Source: an uncultured Saprospiraceae bacterium (GTDB lineage: Bacteria > Bacteroidota > Bacteroidia > Chitinophagales > Saprospiraceae). Taken from it: a stretch of DNA of 64,000 nt. The notes below the pieces were generated by a model, which saw nothing but the letters and a program-made list of their open reading frames with translations, searched no databases and had not been told where the DNA came from. Positions 58,960 to 64,000 of the stretch are shown one piece after another. The position numbers and the translations under genes were made by a program. The stretch is taken from the NCBI GenBank assembly GCA_937973565.1, contig CALJKQ010000047.1, positions 20,728 to 84,727 of the forward strand, given 5' to 3'. Positions within the stretch are counted from its first letter, which is position 1. Each line of letters begins with the position of its first letter.

Positions 58960-61095
58960 TTATGAGTGGCTTTCTTCCAACTCTTCTTTGTGATGTTCGA
59001 TCAATTTTGCCTGAATGTCGGGAGTAACCGGCATATATTCGGCAAATTTCTGGGTGAATTTGGCTTTTCCCTGGGTAAGTGACCTCAACGTTGAAGAGTA
59101 TTGGTACAATTCAGCAAGGGGTACTTTGGCAATGATTTTTTGGTAATGGCCATCGCTGTCCATACCCACAATCATAGCTCGTCTGGTCTGCAGGTCTCCC
59201 ATCACATCGCCCATTACGGTATCCGCACACAAAACGGTAAGCTCATAAATGGGTTCCAGGATTTGGGGTGCTGCATTTCTAAAGGCTGATTTAAATGCAT
59301 TGGTAGACGCCAGCATAAAAGCCATATCGTTGGAATCCACGGAGTGCATCTTGCCATCGTAGACAGATACCCTAATGTTTTGACAACATGAACCCGTCAA
59401 AGGACCTTCAACCATTTTCTGCATGATACCTTTCTTGATGGCGTTGATGTATTTGGCATCAATCGAACCACCTACAATACACCAGTAAAAGGCAAGTTTT
59501 CCTCCCCAGTCGAGGTCTTCGTATTCTCTGCTTCGCACGGTCAATCCTTCGGGATCACCCATGCCCTCGTAATAGGGTTCAATGCGCATATGCACTTCCG
59601 CAAATTGTCCGGCACCACCACTTTGTTTCTTGTGGCGATACATTTCATCTGCTTTTTTGGTGATGGTTTCTCTGTATGGAATGCGGGGTTTCTCAAACTC
59701 CATGACCAGACCATTCAATTTTTCGATTCTGTATCGAATGATGTCCAGATGCAATTGACCCTGTCCATAAATAATGGTTTGTTTGAGCTGAGCATTCTGT
59801 TCAACGATCAGGGTGGGATCTTCCTCCTGGATCTGATGGAGCGCTTTCATCAGTTTTTCCATGTCCGACTTGCTGGGAGGAACAACTGCTGCTGTAATCC
59901 TTGGCTCAGGGAAATGTATCTTTTCTATTTTTTTGGTTACTCCTTTGGTAGCCAGTGTATCATTGGTATGCGAATCTTTCAGTTTAACGGTCACACCAAT
60001 GTCTCCGGCTCGCAACTCATCAACAGCTACGCGGTTTTTTCCTTCTGCTACAAACAACTGATTGATTCTTTCCGCAACCTGATGGTCCATATTGTACAGT
60101 TCATCTCCGGGTTTCATCACCCCCGCATAGACTTTAAAATAGGAAACCATGCCTACCTGCGGTTCTGACATGGTCTTGTAGATGAACGCAGTAGTCTGAG
60201 GGTTTTTGCTGTCACATGCCAGGGTTGCTCCTCCTTCGAGTTCAGCAGCCGGACGGTCGGCTGGTGAAGGACAAATGTCATTGATAAAGCCCATAATCCT
60301 GCCGCTGCCCATGTTTTTGGTCGATGAACAACAGAATACCGGGAAGATTTGCTGATTGGCCAGGGCAATGGTCAATCCTTTTGACAACTCTTCTTCGCTA
60401 AGGGTGCCGGATTCAAAAAACTTTTCCATCAATCCTTCTTCATTTTCTGCAGCCGCCTCAACCAGTGCATTGTGCATTGCCATGGCTTTATCCATTTCCG
60501 CAGCCGGTATTTCTTTTTTTACAGGTTTCCCTCCATTGGCCGGGAATTCGTACAACACCATTCTGAGTGTATCAATGATGCTGTTGAATCCTGTTCCCTG
60601 ATTGTATGGATATTGAAATGGAATGACTTTGTGTCCGAATCTGGCCTGCGCCTGTTCCAGGGTTTTATCAAAATCGGATTTTTCATGGTCTATCTGGTTC
60701 ATTACAATCATGCCCGGTGTTTTAAAGGACTGCATGTATTCCCAGATTATTTCTGTTCCTACTTCCACACCATGAGCAGCATTGATGATGATTACGCCGG
60801 TGTCTGCTACTTTCATGGAGGCAATTACGTCTCCCACAAAATCGTCGTAACCCGGAGTATCAATAATGTTTATTTTTGAATTCTTCCACTTGACATGCAT
60901 CAACGTACTAAAGATTGAATTGCCTCTTTCTTTTTCCAAAGAACTGAAATCAGAGGTAGTGGAACCCTCTGCAATACTTCCCATCCTGGATATGGCCCCG
61001 GATTCGAAAAGCATCGTTTCAGCAAAACTTGTCTTCCCGCATCCGGAATGGCCCATCAGGACGACATTCCGTATATCTTTTGTGTCAAAACCCAT
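58960..61095 (-). CDS. Elongation factor G-like protein (EF-G2 type)
   Basis: 711-residue translational GTPase-family protein with all five EF-G domains. The GTPase motifs deviate from canonical EF-G: G1 is GHSGCGKTS (G15-S23) instead of AHVDAGKT; switch I reads KERGNSI; the G3 motif is DTPGYDDF, with Tyr83 at the place of the catalytic His; and G4 is NQID (133-136) instead of NKxD. Domain IV (FEKPRIPYRETITKKADEMY, GGAGQFAEVHMRIEPY) and domain V (LCADTVMGDVMGDLQTRRA) are intact. Bacteroidota commonly encode such a second EF-G; in Bacteroides EF-G2 is reported to support translation with little GTP hydrolysis. Alone on the minus strand. Confidence 0.9.
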   Translation of the reverse strand: MGFDTKDIRNVVLMGHSGCGKTSFAETMLFESGAISRMGSIAEGSTTSDFSSLEKERGNSIFSTLMHVKWKNSKINIIDTPGYDDFVGDVIASMKVADTGVIIINAAHGVEVGTEIIWEYMQSFKTPGMIVMNQIDHEKSDFDKTLEQAQARFGHKVIPFQYPYNQGTGFNSIIDTLRMVLYEFPANGGKPVKKEIPAAEMDKAMAMHNALVEAAAENEEGLMEKFFESGTLSEEELSKGLTIALANQQIFPVFCCSSTKNMGSGRIMGFINDICPSPADRPAAELEGGATLACDSKNPQTTAFIYKTMSEPQVGMVSYFKVYAGVMKPGDELYNMDHQVAERINQLFVAEGKNRVAVDELRAGDIGVTVKLKDSHTNDTLATKGVTKKIEKIHFPEPRITAAVVPPSKSDMEKLMKALHQIQEEDPTLIVEQNAQLKQTIIYGQGQLHLDIIRYRIEKLNGLVMEFEKPRIPYRETITKKADEMYRHKKQSGGAGQFAEVHMRIEPYYEGMGDPEGLTVRSREYEDLDWGGKLAFYWCIVGGSIDAKYINAIKKGIMQKMVEGPLTGSCCQNIRVSVYDGKMHSVDSNDMAFMLASTNAFKSAFRNAAPQILEPIYELTVLCADTVMGDVMGDLQTRRAMIVGMDSDGHYQKIIAKVPLAELYQYSSTLRSLTQGKAKFTQKFAEYMPVTPDIQAKLIEHHKEELEESHS

Positions 61096-61409
61096 AAAAT
61101 GATGTTTAGTGGTGAATAATATTGGTATTATACCTAAAAATGTAAAATATAATACTGATTTAAAGTTAAAAATTAATCTATTATAATTAGAACATTGACT
61201 TTTTAATATTTATATAATTTAATCAAAGATGTGTATGGCTTTATTGGACAATTACTTAATGAATACACTGTTTTTTAAGCTACATCCCCTGACTTACATC
61301 ATATAGTATTTTAAAGTCCGGTAAATTTCAACTTAGTCTATTTGGCTTTTGATGAATTTGGTAAGTAACCAAAATGACAGAAGTCATGCCATGTACCTTG
61401 TTTTATCGC
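61096..61409. other. AT-rich intergenic region between divergent genes
   Basis: About 310 bases between the EF-G2-like gene and the cytochrome gene. An odd palindrome GGTATTATACC (61124-61134) lies 30 bases before the minus-strand start; otherwise nothing found. Confidence 0.4.
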
Positions 61410-61417
61410 TACCTTTG
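61410..61417 (+). promoter_or_regulatory. -7 box of the cytochrome c peroxidase gene
   Basis: Perfect TACCTTTG, 32 bases before the ATG. Confidence 0.6.
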
Positions 61418-61449
61418 CACCACAATTAGCAAAAAAATTATCAGGCCGC

Positions 61450-62418
61450 ATGGTATCTCGGAAGCTGTTTTATTTTACAGGTCTATTGATCCTCTCCATG
61501 GTATTAAATTCATTTACCGATGGCGATCCTCAACCGGGAAATAGTAAAATCACTTTAACCGGATTGGGAGAAAAACTGTTTTTTGAAAAAGCCCTGTCTC
61601 TGGATCAATCCATCAGTTGTGCTTCCTGCCACATCCCAGAATATGCCTTTGCAGATACCGTAGCCTTCAGCCGGGGAGTCGGAGGAAGAATGGGTAAAAG
61701 AAATACTCCATCTGTGATGAACATGGCCGGCAGGTCGTTGATGTTTTACGATGGCAGAGCCAAAAATCTTGAAGATCAGGTCCATTTTCCGGTAGAAGAC
61801 CCCAACGAGATGGCTTTTACACTTGAACAGGCTGCCAAAAGATTAAAAAAGAAAAAAGAGTATAAACAATGGTTTCAAAGTGTTTTTAATGAGGCTCCCA
61901 ATGCTCAAAACATTGCCAGGGCCATTGCTGCTTATGAAGAATCACTGGAAACTTCCAACACCCCTTTCGACAATTATATGAATGATAAGCAACCCTCAAT
62001 GAGTGGAGCGGCCATCAGAGGGAGAGAGGTTTTTATGAGTAAAAAAGCCAAATGTTTTGACTGCCATTTTTCACCGGATTTTACAGGAGATGAATTCAGA
62101 AATATTGGTTTGTTCGACAAAAACCAGTTTCTGGACAAAGGCAGATTTGAAGTGACCAAAGATTCTGCGGATCTGGGTAAATTTAAAGTGCCGGGACTCC
62201 GCAATGTAGCTGTAACCCCACCCTATATGCACAACGGCATGTTCAGCACACTGGAGGAAGTGGTAGAATATTACGACAACCCCACCAAATTTGTAGCACA
62301 CTCCATCAATGCAGACAGCCTGTTGCAAAAACCATTGGGCTTGACGGTACAGGAAAAATCAGACCTGGTGGAATTCATGAAAGCCCTCACTGACTTTCGG
62401 TTTATCAAAAGCAATTAA
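61450..62418 (+). CDS. Di-heme cytochrome c peroxidase (MauG/CCP family)
   Basis: 322 residues with an N-terminal signal or anchor (FYFTGLLILSMVLNSF). Two CxxCH haem sites: C57-ASC-H61 and C202-FDC-H206. Family landmarks RNTPSVMNMAGRSLMFYDGR, FPVEDPNEM, NIARAIAAYEESL, FKVPGLRNVAVTPPYMHNG (axial Met) and EEVVEYYD are in order. It reduces hydrogen peroxide in the periplasm, or oxidises a protein substrate as MauG does. No dedicated electron donor gene is nearby. Confidence 0.92.
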   Translation: MVSRKLFYFTGLLILSMVLNSFTDGDPQPGNSKITLTGLGEKLFFEKALSLDQSISCASCHIPEYAFADTVAFSRGVGGRMGKRNTPSVMNMAGRSLMFYDGRAKNLEDQVHFPVEDPNEMAFTLEQAAKRLKKKKEYKQWFQSVFNEAPNAQNIARAIAAYEESLETSNTPFDNYMNDKQPSMSGAAIRGREVFMSKKAKCFDCHFSPDFTGDEFRNIGLFDKNQFLDKGRFEVTKDSADLGKFKVPGLRNVAVTPPYMHNGMFSTLEEVVEYYDNPTKFVAHSINADSLLQKPLGLTVQEKSDLVEFMKALTDFRFIKSN

Positions 62419-62447
62419 AATAAAATTAAGGTAGTTCGGGTTAACAA

Positions 62448-63443
62448 TCAAGACCTGAACAGCAGGTGAAATTTAAATCCTTCCAGGGTATTGTATTCCA
62501 CAGCCGGTGCCGGCCACTTAAACAGATTTAGCACCTGCATGATGGCATTGAGGTTGTGATTTTTTACAAATACTTTTCTTAGGTCGTAATCCAGTGCGAG
62601 GTAAAATTGCCGGTATCTTTTGTCGGTCAGATACTGAAAGTTTTCATCATTTACTGTCCATTCATTGGCAAAGCCACCATACAGGTTGCCGGCTCCATAA
62701 CCGACAGCCAAATTGAGCCATGCCGGCCACCGATTGCCTTCCCCTAAAAAAGAATGTACATTGAAAGATGCCCAATAAGTTTGCACATTGTAATCTTTCA
62801 ATGCCCGGGTAAGCTTGCCACTGCCAAATAACTTATCGGTCCTTTCTTTCAGTGTTGTGGTGGTATTGCCACTTTGTGATACTATTTGAGTTGACCCATA
62901 GGTCACCGGCCAGCTACTTTCCTTAAGCGTAATGCGCTGTTCTCCCCAATATTTTTGTTGAAAGAAAAAGCACCCCAACCCGGCAAAATTGGCGCCCATA
63001 TCGCTCAGGGAAAAACCCCAGCCCTCACTGAAACCATCCATAACTTCAATGGTGCTTTGGAACAACAATCCACCCAATACGCCCAATTGTATGGAACGAT
63101 TTTCTGATGTACCCGTCCATTTGGCACCTCTGTAAAAGAAATGACTTTGGAAATAAGAAGAGAATACGTGTCCTGCCTTGTCGACCTGGTTCCACTCACC
63201 GGCGTCGTTAAATAAGTGAAAGTTGTTTTGATCGTAATTTTTATACCAGCTATTGTATAAGCCCACAGAAAAACCTGCATAGGTGGCACTTGCTACACCG
63301 GTAGCAACCCAAAACCGCTTTGCATTATAGGTGGGCGAAGGGGCTAAAAATGCTGTTTTTTGGTGAAGGCTATCCTGGCTCCATAACCCAACTATTGGGC
63401 TCATTGCCACCAAAAGTAAAATCCATTTTATCTTACTTGCCAT
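62448..63443 (-). CDS. DUF2279 exported outer-membrane-like protein
   Basis: 331 residues from the ATG at 63443 (MASKIKWILLLVAMSPIVGL); the longer frame begins at a GTG that overlaps the -7 box and so cannot be used. After the signal, the DUF2279 core has HLFNDAGEWNQVDKAGHVFS, TIEVMDGFSEGWGFSLSDM and GANFAGLGCFFFQQKYWGE. The C-terminal half is rich in aromatic beta-strands, ending FHLLFRS, which fits an outer-membrane beta-barrel. Function unknown. Confidence 0.8.
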   Translation of the reverse strand: MASKIKWILLLVAMSPIVGLWSQDSLHQKTAFLAPSPTYNAKRFWVATGVASATYAGFSVGLYNSWYKNYDQNNFHLFNDAGEWNQVDKAGHVFSSYFQSHFFYRGAKWTGTSENRSIQLGVLGGLLFQSTIEVMDGFSEGWGFSLSDMGANFAGLGCFFFQQKYWGEQRITLKESSWPVTYGSTQIVSQSGNTTTTLKERTDKLFGSGKLTRALKDYNVQTYWASFNVHSFLGEGNRWPAWLNLAVGYGAGNLYGGFANEWTVNDENFQYLTDKRYRQFYLALDYDLRKVFVKNHNLNAIMQVLNLFKWPAPAVEYNTLEGFKFHLLFRS

Positions 63444-63451
63444 CATTTCCA

Positions 63452-63459
63452 CAAAAGTA
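63452..63459 (-). promoter_or_regulatory. -7 box of the DUF2279 gene
   Basis: Perfect TACTTTTG on the minus strand, 5 to 8 bases before the candidate ATGs at 63446 and 63443, so the mRNA has almost no leader. Confidence 0.55.
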
Positions 63460-63503
63460 TAAAAATATCCATGCCCTTTGCTGATTTGTACTCCGGGCCG
63501 TTA

Positions 63504-63511
63504 TATCTTTA
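63504..63511 (+). promoter_or_regulatory. -7 box of the sugar dehydrogenase gene
   Basis: TATCTTTA, 86 bases before the preferred ATG at 63598. Confidence 0.45.
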
Positions 63512-63597
63512 GCACATAAAATGGCAACCAGGTTCAAGCAGGTATGGATTTATCCGGCTATTTCGTATTTGTAAAAATGTTTGTCATGAGTCAGAGA

Positions 63598-64000
63598 ATG
63601 AAACCAATCACCACCGTATTTATGCTGGCCTTTGTTGGCCTTTCACTTTTGCAGGCTCAACCCAATCTTTCTTTGTCACAGGTAATTACGGGATTGAGCT
63701 CACCTGTGCACATCGCACACGCGGGAGACGGTAGCAACAGGCTATTCATTGTGGAGAAGGGAGGAAACATCAAAGTCTTTAACTCCGGCTACACATTGTT
63801 GGGTACCTTTCTCACGGTAACAGGTCTATCTACTTCCGGAGAGCAGGGACTATTGAGTCTGGCATTTCATCCCCAATATGTTCAAAATGGATTGTTTTTT
63901 GTGTATTATGTCAATGCTTCTGGAAATTTAGAGGTGGCCAGATATGCGGTTAGTTCCGGCAATGCCAACCAGGCGGATGCTGCGAGCAAACAAGTATTAT
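63598..64000 (+). CDS. PQQ-type sugar dehydrogenase, 3' end outside window
   Basis: At least 134 residues; the frame is open to the window end. Signal peptide MKPITTVFMLAFVGLSLLQA, then the start of a glucose/sorbosone dehydrogenase propeller: LSQVITGLSSPVHIAHAGDG, NRLFIVEKGGNIKVF, GEQGLLSLAFHPQYVQNGLF, YYVNASGNLEVARY. Such proteins oxidise sugars or aldoses in the periplasm or at the surface, often with PQQ, and in this phylum often end in a T9SS tail. In-frame ATGs at 63544, 63577 and 63586 are alternatives; I prefer 63598 for its clean signal peptide. Confidence 0.82.
   Translation, partial: MKPITTVFMLAFVGLSLLQAQPNLSLSQVITGLSSPVHIAHAGDGSNRLFIVEKGGNIKVFNSGYTLLGTFLTVTGLSTSGEQGLLSLAFHPQYVQNGLFFVYYVNASGNLEVARYAVSSGNANQADAASKQVL

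Overview
The window is a chromosomal segment of a Bacteroidota bacterium. Evidence: type IX secretion (T9SS) C-terminal sorting domains of both type A and type B, Bacteroidota-type -7 promoter boxes (TAnnTTTG) at sensible distances from many genes, a LytS/LytTR propeller-type two-component pair, ribosomal protein THX, and a pheT / zapA / rny neighbourhood. A Saprospiraceae-like origin is my guess from the style of the giant SdrD/PKD surface proteins; it is not proven here. Both window edges cut genes (a sensor kinase on the left, a PQQ-type sugar dehydrogenase on the right). I found no rRNA, tRNA, IS element, prophage or CRISPR array.

Layout. 0-4 kb: propeller sensor kinase and LytTR regulator. 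4-12 kb: DUF4105 membrane protein, scoAB CoA transferase, tiny THX gene, glgA and glgC (glycogen synthesis), an orphan T9SS tail, a 2-hydroxyacid dehydrogenase broken by an in-frame TAG, and an FkbM methyltransferase. 12-17 kb: a probable minus-strand small RNA, a membrane protein, a 931-aa FG-GAP/ASPIC surface protein and a class I methyltransferase. 16.7-23.2 kb is the accessory core: a heptanucleotide repeat array followed by a tandemly duplicated two-gene module (Cys-rich lipoprotein plus 547-aa T9SS protein). 23-34.5 kb is housekeeping: obgE, adk, NlpC/P60 hydrolase, gcvP, pheT, a zapB-like gene, zapA and rny. 34.5-38 kb: a coupled gntP-type transporter / glycosidase / kinase operon. 38-54 kb: two giant T9SS type B surface proteins flanking a LolC/E-type permease, purS, rsmI and a DUF1460 amidase. 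54-58 kb: a BlaI/BlaR1/PDZ operon with two operator dyads, then a NamZ-like muramidase. 58-64 kb: an EF-G2-like factor, a di-heme peroxidase, a DUF2279 protein and the truncated dehydrogenase.

The most unusual content is non-coding or accessory. (1) Intergenic islands at 16.7-17.05, 22.8-23.2 and 28.5-28.9 kb carry degenerate arrays with strict 7-bp periodicity (CGCRTNW-like words), always next to a GCCCTTCGA..GGGCTC palindrome. (2) The duplicated lipoprotein/T9SS module has near-identical secretion-signal DNA, an eight-G tract in both signal regions, a matching promoter and long leader with two mini-ORFs, and an intercistronic hairpin whose shape is kept while its sequence changes. (3) A promoter / 11-codon ORF / terminator cassette lies on the minus strand at 12.3 kb.

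Many starts were moved downstream of the longest possible reading frame, because a signal peptide, family length or a -7 box placed the real start there.
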